Of a DNA stretch of 64,000 bases, positions 35,049 through 44,356 are shown piece by piece. How positions within the stretch are numbered: the stretch's first letter is position 1; every line of letters begins with the position of its first letter. A program made the position numbers and the translations under genes. Origin of the DNA: Haloferax massiliensis (GTDB taxonomy: Archaea > Halobacteriota > Halobacteria > Halobacteriales > Haloferacaceae); contig NZ_CSTE01000004.1 in assembly GCF_001368915.1 (NCBI RefSeq), positions 62,001-126,000 on the forward strand. The letters are read 5' to 3'. The notes under the pieces are model-generated. The model was not told the origin of the DNA. It did not search any database and was given only the letters and a program-made list of their open reading frames with translations.

Positions 35049-35390
35049 GCGTTTTCGAGACGACAGCGGAGCGTCCCATAACAACCTGCGAAGGACGACG
35101 GCGCAACCCCGAATGGGTGAGCACGGAGCAGCACGCTGCTCAGTCGCTCGGAGAGACGGAATTGCGGTCGTGAGCGAACCCGCTCCCGCGAGACCGGCTC
35201 CCGAGGTCGTCCGGCGCTGCTCCGATCCGCTGGACGGGGAGCGAGAGCGGATATTCATGTTGCTTAGCTGCTATTTCTGGATGCGCGTGCGTACATCATC
35301 TAAGACGCGCAGGATTCGCCCAGTTCGGGCGGCAAAAACTGTCTGAGGATAAATTATAAATATCTCCGACCCAGTTCATCAGGATGAATC
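35049..35390. promoter_or_regulatory. Spacer with promoter of the OpuC-type operon
   Basis: No gene is seen. The TATA box AATTATAAATAT (35352-35363) is about 30-35 nt before ATG 35391, fitting a promoter for the transporter operon with a leaderless or nearly leaderless message. ACAGCGGAGCGTCCCATAAC at 35065 resembles a sequence at 46958 (17 of 20) whose meaning is unknown. Confidence 0.5.
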
Positions 35391-36332
35391 ATGCACAACA
35401 GTAGGAGAGCGTTCCTTCAGTCAGCGGGAGCAATCGGTATCGCAAGCATGGCGGGCTGTTCCAGTATCGTAGACGGCGGCGGTAGCGGCGACAGTATCAC
35501 TATCGGTTCGAAGCAGTTCGCGGAACAGGAGATTCTCGGGCACATGGCGATTGCCGCCCTCCGGGAAAACACCGACCTGACGGTCAACGACGAGACGGGA
35601 CTCGGCGGGACCTCCCAGTGTTTCAACGCGCTCAAGAACGACGAAATCGATTGTTACTGGACGTACACCGGGACGCTCTGGCACCAGATTCTCGGGAAGT
35701 CGAACGTCATCCCCGACGGGGAGCAGATATACAGCGAGTCGAAGAGCGCCGCCGAAGAAGAGTGGGGACTGACGCTGACGGAGCCCACCGGGGCCGACGC
35801 GTCGTGGACCATCGTCGCCCGCCCCGATTGGGCGAGCGAACACGGTATCGAAACGATCAGCGACTTCGCCTCGTACGTCAACGACGGGAACACGGACATG
35901 ACGTTCGTGTCCTACACGGAATACGCGGAACGAGAGGACGGGTTGCCCGCCCTCATCGAAGACTACGGTATCGAGCAGTCCGCGTGGGACGAGGTGAAAC
36001 TGCGGAAGGTCGGATACGGCGGCCTGAACTACCAGATTCTCAACGACGGCCAGGCCGTCGCGACCTCGGGCTGGCAGACGCAGCCGCAGATATACAAGTA
36101 CGACCTGCGCATCCTCGACGACGACAAGGGTCACTTCTCGAAGTACTGGATCGTCCCCATGATACAGCAGGACGCCATCGACAGCAATCCCGCCGTCAAA
36201 GAGACGCTGGACGAGGTGGCACCGAGCGTCACCACCGAGAAGATGCAGCAGATGGCGCTTGAGGCCAGCGAAGAAGACAAGGACCCGGCGAGCATCGCTC
36301 GCGACCACCTGAGCTCCGAAGGGCTCATCTGA
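35391..36332 (+). CDS. Betaine/choline-type ABC transporter substrate-binding lipoprotein
   Basis: A 313-aa exported lipoprotein. Tat-like RRAFLQSAGAIGIASMAGC ends in a lipobox (MAGC, Cys at about 22). The mature part is the OpuAC-type binding domain: ITIGSKQFAEQEILGHM, WTYTGTLWHQIL and SWTIVARPDWASE. Aromatic residues typical of the quaternary-ammonium cage are present (Trp and Tyr in the above segments). It should capture glycine betaine, choline, carnitine or a similar cation. First gene of a four-gene operon with the permease 1 bp downstream. Confidence 0.9.
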   Translation: MHNSRRAFLQSAGAIGIASMAGCSSIVDGGGSGDSITIGSKQFAEQEILGHMAIAALRENTDLTVNDETGLGGTSQCFNALKNDEIDCYWTYTGTLWHQILGKSNVIPDGEQIYSESKSAAEEEWGLTLTEPTGADASWTIVARPDWASEHGIETISDFASYVNDGNTDMTFVSYTEYAEREDGLPALIEDYGIEQSAWDEVKLRKVGYGGLNYQILNDGQAVATSGWQTQPQIYKYDLRILDDDKGHFSKYWIVPMIQQDAIDSNPAVKETLDEVAPSVTTEKMQQMALEASEEDKDPASIARDHLSSEGLI

Positions 36333-36333
36333 C

Positions 36334-37083
36334 ATGCCATCGACGACATCCCTCGAAGCGGTCCTCACCGTCCTCACGTCGGTGACGTTGAACTCCACAC
36401 TCGGAGCGTACCAGTCGTTCGTCTCCCGGTACGCCGGCGACCTGCTCGTGTTGACGCTGGAGCACATCGATATCATCGCTATCTCGATGCTGCTCGCGAT
36501 ACCCATCGGTATCTCTCTCGGTGTCCTGATAACGTTCAACGACACAGCGGCCACGGTCGTTCTCTGGCTCGCCGGCGTCGCCATGACGGTGCCGAGCATC
36601 GCGTTGTTCGGTCTGCTCATCCCCGTCTTCGGAATCGGGGAACCGCCGGTCATCGTCTCGCTGGTGTTGTACTCGCAGCTTCCACTCGTCAGGAACACGT
36701 ACGTCGGGCTCAACGGCGTCGACGACGCGGTCATCCAATCCGGTCGGGGACTGGGCATGACCCGTATCGAGCGCCTTCGGCGGATTCAGGTTCCGATGGC
36801 GCTCCCGGTCATCATGACCGGACTGCGAAACGCCGTCGTCATCATCATCGGCGTCGCCGCCATCGGAGCGTTCGTCGGAGCCGGCGGGTTGGGGGATTTC
36901 ATCTTCCAAGGAATCCGCGAGCGCAACATCCCGATGATCGTCGTCACGACCGTCGTGCTGGTGGTGCTGACGCTGGCGTTCGATTACTGCTTCGCGGTCA
37001 GCGAGCAACTGTTCAGACTTCGTAACGGAGAGCGGATAGACCAAGCACGACCGACCCGCGCAATCTGGAGGATACTCTCATGA
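36334..37083 (+). CDS. OpuC/ProW-type ABC transporter permease
   Basis: A 249-aa permease with about six transmembrane segments and the BPD-permease EAA-like loop ESGRG-type QSGRGLGMTRIERLRRIQVP (about 130-150). The start lies 1 bp behind the binding-protein stop; the stop overlaps the ATPase ATG by 4 nt. It forms the membrane channel with the second permease at 38110. Confidence 0.9.
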   Translation: MPSTTSLEAVLTVLTSVTLNSTLGAYQSFVSRYAGDLLVLTLEHIDIIAISMLLAIPIGISLGVLITFNDTAATVVLWLAGVAMTVPSIALFGLLIPVFGIGEPPVIVSLVLYSQLPLVRNTYVGLNGVDDAVIQSGRGLGMTRIERLRRIQVPMALPVIMTGLRNAVVIIIGVAAIGAFVGAGGLGDFIFQGIRERNIPMIVVTTVVLVVLTLAFDYCFAVSEQLFRLRNGERIDQARPTRAIWRILS

Positions 37084-38117
37084 GTCAACACGCAATCGAG
37101 TTCGAAAACGTTCGGAAAGAGTACGGGCAGACGGTGGCGCTCGACGGTGTGAGTTTCAGCGTCGAAGCTGGGACAACGACTGTTCTCGTCGGGCCATCCG
37201 GCTGTGGCAAGACGACCACGATGAAACTCGTCAACCGCCTCGAAGACCCGACCGATGGGACGGTTCGGTTCGAAGGAGAAAACGTACAGAATGTAGAGAA
37301 GACGAGTCTCCGGCGAAGCATCGGCTACGTCATCCAAGACATCGGCCTGTTCGACCACATGACCGTCGCGGAGAACGTGGGAACGGTCCCGCGGCTGAAA
37401 GACTGGGACGAAGACCGCATCGAGAGCCGGGTCGACGAACTCCTGTCGCTCATGGACCTCCCGCCGGATCAGTACCGGGAGAACTACCCCCGGGAACTGT
37501 CCGGCGGCCAGCGACAGCGCGTCGGCGTCGCCCGCGCCCTCGCGGCCGACCCGGATCTGATGCTCATGGACGAGCCGTTCGGGGCGCTCGACCCCATCAC
37601 CCGCGACAACCTCCAAGACGAGTTCCTCGAGATTCAAGAGCAGATCAACACCACGATTCTGTTCGTCACCCACGATATCGACGAGGCGCTGAAGATGGGG
37701 GACAAAATCGCGATTTACGACGTGGGCGAAGTCGTCCAGTACGACACGCCCGAGAACATCCTCCAGGACCCGGCGAACGAGTTCGTCGAGGACTTCATCG
37801 GGTCGAACCGCGGCCTGAAGAAACTGCAGGTGCTACCGGTCGAAGACGTCATGGACGCGGACGACTCGCTCGTGGGGAAGTCTGTCTCCGAACTGGCTCG
37901 GGAGCGGCCGGAATTCGAAGCCGCCGCGGCGGACGGCGCGGGAACGCCGCCGTACGTCACCGCCGGGCAAAGCGCCGAGACGGCGCTGTCGGTGCTGCTC
38001 GAATCCGACTGCGACGACCTCGCGGTCGTCCGAGACGACAGCGTCGTCGGGACGGTGACCCTCGAACACCTCCGCCACAGTAACGGACCAACGCGGGAGG
38101 AACTCACGCATGAGTAA
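37080..38117 (+). CDS. OpuC/ProV-type ABC transporter ATP-binding protein
   Basis: A 345-aa ATPase. Walker A GPSGCGKTTT, Q-loop VIQDIGLF, signature LSGGQRQRVGVARALA, Walker B LMLMDEPFGALDP and switch histidine VTHDIDEA are all intact. A C-terminal domain of about 110 residues, ending with a CBS-like half (SDCDDLAVVRDDSVVGTVTL), resembles the ionic-strength-sensing CBS region of OpuA/ProV. It energises uptake of a betaine-like solute. The last 8 nt overlap the second permease gene. Confidence 0.92.
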   Translation: MSQHAIEFENVRKEYGQTVALDGVSFSVEAGTTTVLVGPSGCGKTTTMKLVNRLEDPTDGTVRFEGENVQNVEKTSLRRSIGYVIQDIGLFDHMTVAENVGTVPRLKDWDEDRIESRVDELLSLMDLPPDQYRENYPRELSGGQRQRVGVARALAADPDLMLMDEPFGALDPITRDNLQDEFLEIQEQINTTILFVTHDIDEALKMGDKIAIYDVGEVVQYDTPENILQDPANEFVEDFIGSNRGLKKLQVLPVEDVMDADDSLVGKSVSELARERPEFEAAAADGAGTPPYVTAGQSAETALSVLLESDCDDLAVVRDDSVVGTVTLEHLRHSNGPTREELTHE

Positions 38118-38781
38118 CCTGCTCGTCGAGGCGACGAACTACCTGCTCAACAACTTCGACACGTTCGTCGACCTGCTGCGCGAGCATCTCATCTTGGTGC
38201 TCGTCGCGCAGGTCGGTGCGATAGTCGTCGCGGTGACGGCAGGCATCCTCGCGACGCGAAACGAGCGAGCGAAGACGTGGGTCCTGTCGTCGGGGAACGT
38301 CTCCCAGACGGTCCCACCGCTGGCCGTCATCGCGCTCGTCTTCCCGTTCGTCGGCATCGGCTTCAACTCGGCGTTGCTCGCGATGTGGGTGTACGCGCTG
38401 TTGCCCATCATCACGAACACCATCGCCGGCATCGAGGACGTCGACGAGGGAACCATCCGAGCGGCGGAAGGGATGGGCATGACCGACCGCGAAATCCTCC
38501 GTCAGATCCAACTCCCGTTGGCCGTCCCAGTCATCTTCGCCGGCATCAGGACCAGCACCGTGATGAACGTCGGAACGGCGTACCTCGCCATCTTCATCGG
38601 TGCCGGGGGACTCGGCGACTGGGTCGTCACCGGCATCCAACTGTTCAACACGCCGCAGATTCTCGCCGGCGCGATTCCCGGCGCGGTGTTGGCGATTTCG
38701 CTCGACACCATTCTCGGCGTCGCCGAGCGGAACCTCGACACGCAGACCACGCAAAGCGGCGGTCCGGCCGCGGAAGCCTGA
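38110..38781 (+). CDS. OpuC/ProW-type ABC transporter permease, second subunit
   Basis: A 223-aa permease with six predicted helices and the EAA-type loop RAAEGMGMTDREILRQIQLP (about 117-136). Order binding protein-permease-ATPase-permease is the Gram-positive OpuC/OpuB arrangement. It ends the operon; the MFS gene beyond is on the opposite strand. Confidence 0.9.
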   Translation: MSNLLVEATNYLLNNFDTFVDLLREHLILVLVAQVGAIVVAVTAGILATRNERAKTWVLSSGNVSQTVPPLAVIALVFPFVGIGFNSALLAMWVYALLPIITNTIAGIEDVDEGTIRAAEGMGMTDREILRQIQLPLAVPVIFAGIRTSTVMNVGTAYLAIFIGAGGLGDWVVTGIQLFNTPQILAGAIPGAVLAISLDTILGVAERNLDTQTTQSGGPAAEA

Positions 38782-38881
38782 ACCGACAGCCGCCAATTGA
38801 GTCCCCCGAGACGGTTGCCCCTCGTACCCTCTTGTCACCGCATCGTTGGCAGCGACACGCAAAGCCGACGAGCCGTTCGAA

Positions 38882-40045
38882 TCAGCGTCGCCCGAGCCAC
38901 ACCAGCGGTATCGCCGCGAGCCCGAAGCCGACGAGCAGGCTCGCGAACGCCGACGTGTAGCCCAGTCGCGTGGCGGCGGTTCCGATGTACGCGGGGCCGA
39001 GACTGCCGACGGCGAAGTACACCGTTCTGAGGACGCCGAGGTCGCCGCCGATCGTCTCCGTCGCCAGCACGTCGCTGAGATAGACGTACATGACCGGCCA
39101 GATGGCGGTGATGGCGACGGCGTAGGCGACGAGTCCGACCCCGACGCCGACGGGGGAGTCGACGAGTACGAGCGTCGAGAGCCCGACGACACCGAATCCC
39201 ATCGCGGCGACGCCCATCCCGGTGGGAGACCACGCGTCGCTGAGCGCGCCGGCGACGGGCGTAACCACCATGCCGACGACGAACATGCTCGCGAAGGCGA
39301 CCGTCGCCTCGAACGACGAGAAGGACTTCACCGCCTGCAGATACGCCGGGAGGAAACTCGCGCTGCCCTGCCAGAGGAACATCGAGACGGACATGACGAC
39401 GAGGACGGCGTACGTCTCGCGCTCCCGAAAGAGCCGAGAGCACACCGCTTTGGGGTCGAGCGCCACGCGCGAGACGGCGTACTCGCCGCGGTTGTGTCTG
39501 TGCGTGCCGGCCCCGACGAGCGCCAGCAATACGACCACCGGAACGAACGCGTCTCGCCACGAGAACGTCCCGACGATGGCGACCGCGAGCACCGCCGACA
39601 GCGCGCTTCCGAGGTTGACGGCCGCGTCTCGGATACCGAAAGCGCGCCCGCGGTTCTCCTCGAAGTGAGTCTGCAGCAGGACGAATCCGGCGGGTTCGAA
39701 CAGCCCGTATCCCGCGCCGATGAGTCCGAGTCCCGCGACGAACACCGGGAACGTCGTCGCCACCGCCAAGACGAGGAACCCGAGAATCATTACGCCTTGG
39801 CTGCCGAGCAACACGACGCCGGCCGAGAGGCGGTCGGAGTACCGACCGCCGGGGAACTGCGCGGCGGCGTTGCACGCCCACATGAACGAGATGGACACGC
39901 CGGCCTCGGCCGCGCTGACCCCGAAGTAGTCGATTATCTCCGGGAGCATCGGTGCGACGACGAGGAGACCGGAGAGCGATACGACGATGCCGAGCGCGTG
40001 GAGGTTCAGTTGTCCGCCGTTGTAACCGCGAAACGTCTCTAGCAT
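38882..40045 (-). CDS. MFS transporter
   Basis: A 387-aa transporter with 12 predicted transmembrane helices in two halves. It has the MFS loop-2/3 motif as PGGRYSDRLSAG and the related one in the second half (GALSDAWSPTG). The central loop contains VALDPKAVCSRLFRERET. Substrate is unknown; it may export or import an intermediate of the neighbouring catabolic genes. It is convergent with the OpuC-type operon. A 20-bp triple repeat stands 38 bp upstream. Confidence 0.85.
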   Translation of the reverse strand: MLETFRGYNGGQLNLHALGIVVSLSGLLVVAPMLPEIIDYFGVSAAEAGVSISFMWACNAAAQFPGGRYSDRLSAGVVLLGSQGVMILGFLVLAVATTFPVFVAGLGLIGAGYGLFEPAGFVLLQTHFEENRGRAFGIRDAAVNLGSALSAVLAVAIVGTFSWRDAFVPVVVLLALVGAGTHRHNRGEYAVSRVALDPKAVCSRLFRERETYAVLVVMSVSMFLWQGSASFLPAYLQAVKSFSSFEATVAFASMFVVGMVVTPVAGALSDAWSPTGMGVAAMGFGVVGLSTLVLVDSPVGVGVGLVAYAVAITAIWPVMYVYLSDVLATETIGGDLGVLRTVYFAVGSLGPAYIGTAATRLGYTSAFASLLVGFGLAAIPLVWLGRR

Positions 40046-40082
40046 TGGTGTGGGAGTGTCATGGTGTCTGGGTGAGTCGTCG

Positions 40083-40142
40083 GGTGAGTCTCGGTCGTCA
40101 TCGGTGAGTCTCGGTCGTCATCGGTGAGTCTCGGTCGTCGTC
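40083..40142. repeat. 20-bp tandem repeat, three units
   Basis: The unit GGTGAGTCTCGGTCGTCATC occurs at 40083-40102 and 40103-40122, with a third copy at 40123-40142 differing by one base (gtcgtc for gtcatc). It lies upstream of the MFS gene start, in a spacer without other genes. Confidence 0.9.
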
Positions 40143-40311
40143 GTCGGGGGCGGGAAGCGAACTGCTCGCACGGTCGGGGAGGCGGTCCGCGCCGCGGTAG
40201 GAACTCCACCCGGAGCGTGACGAGACGGGCGACCGTCTCGGGCGCTGCTTGCAGCGCGTTATGTCCCGGTCCGCGGCGCTGGCAATTAAAATTGCCGAGT
40301 GAGACGCGCGG

Positions 40312-40656
40312 TCACTCTCGCTCGGCGACCGCGCCCTCGACGAGCGATCTGAACGACGACGACGTGATAGAGAAGACGGTGTTCGCGCTACTGTCGCGCG
40401 ACCGGTAGACCGACTCGATTGGCTCGCCGTCGAGCCGTATCTGCCACGTGCTCAGTTTCGACGGCGACGGGTCGACGAGTCGGATGTTGCAGCCGTGGCT
40501 CGCTTCGAGTTCCTCGACGACCGTGTGGACGTAGACGTCGTCTTCGAACTTCGGTGCGTCGTAGCCCGGGAGGTCGAGCTCCTCGCGAATCTCCACGTTG
40601 TCGTCCCACCACGGCGGAACGTCGTCAGGCCGGTCAGTGTCGGAGTTATCGGTCAT
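40312..40656 (-). CDS. Conserved haloarchaeal small protein, unknown
   Basis: A 114-aa acidic soluble protein, starting MTDNSDTDRPDDVPPWWDDN. The later part (LSTWQIRLDGEPIESVYRSR, then ANTVFSITSSSFRSLV) resembles a recurrent short haloarchaeal domain with the pattern W-x-V/I-x-x-D/N-G-x-x-I...R, seen in unannotated proteins. ATG 40656 is chosen because the 36 residues upstream are arginine-rich and not protein-like. It is divergent from the aldo/keto reductase. Confidence 0.6.
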   Translation of the reverse strand: MTDNSDTDRPDDVPPWWDDNVEIREELDLPGYDAPKFEDDVYVHTVVEELEASHGCNIRLVDPSPSKLSTWQIRLDGEPIESVYRSRDSSANTVFSITSSSFRSLVEGAVAERE

Positions 40657-40755
40657 ACGTATCACTGGTCGAGCGACCGCAAAGAAACTTCGCCTCGGTC
40701 CGAGGCCGCTTCCGAGGGGCAAAGCGTTATACCTCGCTCGTTGGTAGTTGGTGTC

Positions 40756-41586
40756 GTGAGTCATAGTAGCACGTTTGGGATGGGTATCGGAACCTGGTAC
40801 CCGGACCAGCGACAGCGATGCGTCGACAGCGTTCTCACCGCGCTCGACGAGGGGTATCGATACGTAGACACCGCACAGCAGTACGGTACGGAGGAATACG
40901 TCGGCGAAGCCATCCGACAGTCGGACGTTCCGCGCGAAGAGGTGTTCGTCGCGACGAAGGTGCGGCCGAGCAATCTCAGCTACGACCGCGTACTCGAAAG
41001 CACGAAAGAGAGCCTGGACGCGCTCGGCGTCGAGACGATCGACCTACTGTACGTCCACTATCCGCTGAAGGCCTACGACGTCGAAGAGACGATGGCGGCG
41101 TTCACGGAACTGCACGAGCGGGGACTCATCGACAACGTCGGTCTCAGCAATTACTCGATACCGATGCTCGACGAGGCGATGGGGGTCCTTGACGCACCCC
41201 TATTTGCTCACCAGGTCGAGATGCACCCGCTCCTGCAGCAACAGCACCTGCTCGAACACGCCCAGCGACACGACTACTGGCTGGTCGCGTATCGTCCGCT
41301 CGTCGGGGGCGAAGTGCTGGAGATACCGACGCTCGTCGATATCGCCGACAAGTACGACGCGACGCCGACACAGGTGAGTTTGGCCTGGCTGTTGAGCAAA
41401 GACCGGGTCGCGGCGATTCCGAAGGCGACGGGTGAACACGTCGCGGAGAACTGGGCCGCACGACAGTTGGAACTCGCAGCCGAGGACATCGCCGAAATCG
41501 ACGCCATCAGCGAGGAGAAGCGGACCGTCACGCGCGAGTCGAGTCTGATGATTCACGACGAGCCGATGCCCTGGGAAGAAGTGTAA
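40756..41586 (+). CDS. Aldo/keto reductase
   Basis: A 276-aa (alpha/beta)8-barrel reductase. The catalytic tetrad is visible: Asp and Tyr in YVDTAQQYGTE, Lys in VATKVRP and His in LLYVHYPLK. The NADPH-binding segment is AIPKATGEHVAEN. It reduces an aldehyde or ketone, or oxidises the alcohol. The start is GTG 40756, placed by the TATA-like GTTATACC about 25 nt upstream and a leaderless message. It heads a run of plus-strand genes including the saccharopine-dehydrogenase-like enzyme. Confidence 0.88.
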   Translation: MSHSSTFGMGIGTWYPDQRQRCVDSVLTALDEGYRYVDTAQQYGTEEYVGEAIRQSDVPREEVFVATKVRPSNLSYDRVLESTKESLDALGVETIDLLYVHYPLKAYDVEETMAAFTELHERGLIDNVGLSNYSIPMLDEAMGVLDAPLFAHQVEMHPLLQQQHLLEHAQRHDYWLVAYRPLVGGEVLEIPTLVDIADKYDATPTQVSLAWLLSKDRVAAIPKATGEHVAENWAARQLELAAEDIAEIDAISEEKRTVTRESSLMIHDEPMPWEEV

Positions 41587-41725
41587 CGGGCCTTCGAGAC
41601 GACCAGCGGGCGGATTTCGCCGATTCACGGGGGCGGGCCGGGTTCCGGTCCGTAGGAGACGCGGACTGCGGCCATCCGACACCCCATAGAATTAAGTCGG
41701 TTAATCATGCATATCCTACTGTATT

Positions 41726-42973
41726 ATGAGCGGTAAGACCGTAGTCCTTGGCGGTTCCGGAGCGATGACCTCCGCCTGCGTGTACGACCTGTACCGAACC
41801 AGCGACTTCGACGAAATCGTCGTCGCGGACGCTGACGAGAAGAACGCCCGTCGGCTCGTCGAACTAATCGACGACGACCGCGTCACGTTCGAATCCGTGG
41901 ACGCGACGAGCGCAGACGACATCGCCCGCGTCCTCGACGACGCGGCGTACGTGGTGAACGGACTCCCGTACCAGTTCGAAGAGAACGTCCTCGACGCCAT
42001 CGTCGAGGTCGGCGACCTCACCGGTGTCGACCTGAACGCCTTCGACTTCGACGCCGTACTCAGCCGGTCCGACGAGTTCGCTGAGGCGGGTTGTTCGCTG
42101 TGGTTCGCGAACGGCGGCCTCGTCAGCACGATCGCGCTCGGCATGGTCGGCTGCGACGAGTTCGACGACGTCGAGGACGTGAACTTCTACTGGGGGATGT
42201 GGCGGCTCCTCAGCCAGACGACCGCCGGCCTCACCGACACCGTTACCTACGAACACGACCCGAACGTCGACGAGCGGGCCCGCTGGGAAGACGGAGCGGT
42301 CATCAACGACCTCCCGCCGTTCTCTCAGGAGCGGACGTTCGAGTTCCCCGACCCCATCGGGGAACAGGAGACGTACGTCATCTCCCATCCCGAACCCATC
42401 ACGTTCCCGAAGGCACCCATCGCACAAGAGACGAACGTCGACCGAATCATCACCCGCGGCGTCTGGCACGACGAGTGGACCGAATACGAGCGGACGCTCC
42501 ACGCGATGGACGCGTTCGACGCCGACCCCATCGAGGTCGAAGGCGGGACCGTCGACCCCCTCGAAGTCGCCCAGTCGCAGGTCAAGCGCGCCGGCCGACA
42601 GCGAGACGCCGAGTGGCGGGCACCCGAGGAACTCTCCAGCGAGACGGAGTGGACGCCACAGACGATTCTCTCGTCGGAGGTCACGGGGACGGCGGGCGGA
42701 GAAGCGGGGACCGCGGTCTACCACTTCGAACAGCCGTTCCCGTTCTTCGACGGCAACGAAATCTCGATGATGCGGGAGTACGGCTGCTACGTCGGCGTGC
42801 CGCTGTCGGTGACGCTTCAGCTCATGGCCGAGGGTGCCGTGAACAAGGACGGCATCTTCGTGACCGAGACCAGCGGCATGGACGCCGACCGATACTTCGA
42901 GATGATGGAAGCGCGCGGCTTCGAGCTGACCGAAGAACAGACGCCGCCTAAGCAGGCCGCGACGTCCGCGTAA
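41726..42973 (+). CDS. Saccharopine dehydrogenase-like NAD(P)-binding enzyme
   Basis: A 415-aa two-domain protein. The Rossmann start is VVLGGSGAMTSACVYDLY, with an acidic residue after beta-2 (VVADADEK). The later segments GDLTGVDLNAF and FANGGLVSTIALGM match saccharopine dehydrogenase/lysine 6-dehydrogenase-like enzymes, which form or oxidise imine-linked amino acids. Real substrate unknown; in this setting it might act on an amino- or betaine-derived intermediate. It stands 140 bp behind the aldo/keto reductase. Confidence 0.82.
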   Translation: MSGKTVVLGGSGAMTSACVYDLYRTSDFDEIVVADADEKNARRLVELIDDDRVTFESVDATSADDIARVLDDAAYVVNGLPYQFEENVLDAIVEVGDLTGVDLNAFDFDAVLSRSDEFAEAGCSLWFANGGLVSTIALGMVGCDEFDDVEDVNFYWGMWRLLSQTTAGLTDTVTYEHDPNVDERARWEDGAVINDLPPFSQERTFEFPDPIGEQETYVISHPEPITFPKAPIAQETNVDRIITRGVWHDEWTEYERTLHAMDAFDADPIEVEGGTVDPLEVAQSQVKRAGRQRDAEWRAPEELSSETEWTPQTILSSEVTGTAGGEAGTAVYHFEQPFPFFDGNEISMMREYGCYVGVPLSVTLQLMAEGAVNKDGIFVTETSGMDADRYFEMMEARGFELTEEQTPPKQAATSA

Positions 42974-43065
42974 GCGAACGCGCCGAGAGTATCGGTCGCT
43001 GTCCCTCTTAATTCGACATTTGTCGTATAAAGATTTAACCTACTGTCGATACGACGTGGACCCGT

Positions 43066-43173
43066 ATGCGATGTCCAAACTGCGACGAAACCCTCGTCGC
43101 CGTCGAGACGTACCACGACAGCGAGTTCGTCTGTAGAACGTGCGGGTACTACCTCCCCCGGGGGTCGGATTGA
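43066..43173 (+). CDS. 35-aa zinc-ribbon protein
   Basis: A complete very short ORF starting MRCPNCDETLVAVETYHD, with two CxxC knuckles (CPNC at 3-6 and CRTC at 23-26), a minimal zinc ribbon. A TATA box (GTATAAAGATTTAA, 43025-43038) lies about 27-35 nt before the ATG, which fits a leaderless gene. Small zinc-finger proteins of this kind are numerous in haloarchaea and several affect growth or biofilm, but the role of this one is unknown. Confidence 0.72.
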   Translation: MRCPNCDETLVAVETYHDSEFVCRTCGYYLPRGSD

Positions 43174-43315
43174 CCCGACGAGTGACGCGTTCCTCGGCCG
43201 CCGGCCGAGCGAGGGGGAGAGAGGGACGTGAGCAGGCTTTCTTCCGGGGTGAGTTCCGTCACGGACAGCCGAAGAACCAATACCGATTGTCCCTGATATA
43301 CGGGTAACGCACGCT

Positions 43316-43726
43316 ATGTCGAAGACAGTTATCTTCGCGTTCGGGTCGATGGCGCTCTACGCGGGCTGGGCGTTTCTCGCCAAGGTCGCAACGAAGTCAC
43401 TGCCGGCGGAGCAAGCCGTCATCTACACGTACGTCGCCGGGCTCACGGCCGCCGCCTCGTATCTCCTGTGGCGCGGCGGCCCGGTCGTCGTCTCCACGGG
43501 AGGAATCGGGTTCGCGCTCGCGGGAGGACTGTTCCTCGGACTCGGAACGATCAGCTACTACCTCGCGCTCAGTCAGGGCTCCGCCGCCGTCGCGACGAGC
43601 ATCAGCGGGATGTACCTCCTCGGGACGACCCTCCTCGCGGTCGTCTTTCTGGAGGAGTCGCTCGGGCAGGTCAAAATCGCGGGTATCGCGCTGGCGGTCG
43701 GCGCGGTGATACTGCTCGCACAGTAG
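43316..43726 (+). CDS. EamA-like small multidrug/metabolite transporter (single domain)
   Basis: A 136-aa membrane protein with about five helices and one EamA repeat: GSMALYAGWAFLAKVATKSL near the start, then GLGTISYYLALSQGSAAVAT and LAVVFLEESLGQVKIAGIAL. Full DMT transporters have two such repeats; single-repeat proteins work as dimers. It could export a metabolite. It precedes a UspA gene in the same direction by 60 bp. Confidence 0.85.
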   Translation: MSKTVIFAFGSMALYAGWAFLAKVATKSLPAEQAVIYTYVAGLTAAASYLLWRGGPVVVSTGGIGFALAGGLFLGLGTISYYLALSQGSAAVATSISGMYLLGTTLLAVVFLEESLGQVKIAGIALAVGAVILLAQ

Positions 43727-43785
43727 GCGATGCGGAGCATACCGCCTCCCAAGGAAATTTGTTGTCCGACGTTCATACGTGAGAT

Positions 43786-44232
43786 ATGACGGTCGTAGCC
43801 GCAGTCGACGACTCGAACCGAGCAGCAACCGTTCTCGCGCGGGCATCGGCGCTCGCCGCGGACCTCGGCGAACCGCTTCACTCGCTTCACGTGCTCCAGC
43901 GCACGGATCTCGTTGACACCCTCGAAAAGGAGGTCGAGGGGCAGGCGGTCACCGAGAACCGCGAAGTCAGACGCGTCGGAGCCGAGATTATCGAGCGCGC
44001 GGCGGCGAACGCAGAACTCGAACACGACACAGCGGAGATCGAGAACGTCGTCCGCGTCGGCGACCCGGCGGAACAGATCACGACGTACGCCGACAGCGTC
44101 GACACCCGATACATCGTCGTCGGGGGACGACGCAGGTCGCCGACGGGGAAGGCCCTGTTCGGAAGCGTCACGCAGCGCGTGATGCTCAGTTCCGAAGTAC
44201 CGGTGCTCAACGTCCCAACGAGTTCCCAGTAG
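43786..44232 (+). CDS. Universal stress protein, UspA family
   Basis: A 148-aa USP domain. Strand 1 is MTVVAAVDDSNRAATVLAR and the ATP loop is VVGGRRRSPTGKALFGSVTQ. It resembles the USP at 30015 in length and in the loop (RSP-x-GKA-x-FG), so the two are paralogues bracketing the catabolic island, each beside a transporter gene. Confidence 0.9.
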   Translation: MTVVAAVDDSNRAATVLARASALAADLGEPLHSLHVLQRTDLVDTLEKEVEGQAVTENREVRRVGAEIIERAAANAELEHDTAEIENVVRVGDPAEQITTYADSVDTRYIVVGGRRRSPTGKALFGSVTQRVMLSSEVPVLNVPTSSQ

Positions 44233-44356
44233 CGGTACGCGCCACTCCGAAACCACCGGCGTGACCGTGAGAGAGGGTGACCGCGAACGGCCGCGACGGC
44301 GCCCGTATTGACGAGACCGACAGATATTATAATGAGGGTTCTGTGGATGAGAGTAC

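Noticed and set aside
35062-35085. ACAGCGGAGCGTCCCATAAC resembling a sequence at 46958
   Set aside because: 17 of 20 matches, but both lie directly downstream of genes, without palindromic structure or a consistent relation to a promoter; may be chance in GC-rich DNA.
38846-40042. Open frame of 398 codons on the plus strand
   Set aside because: Antisense to the MFS transporter; very rich in Arg, Glu and His, without any recognisable motif.
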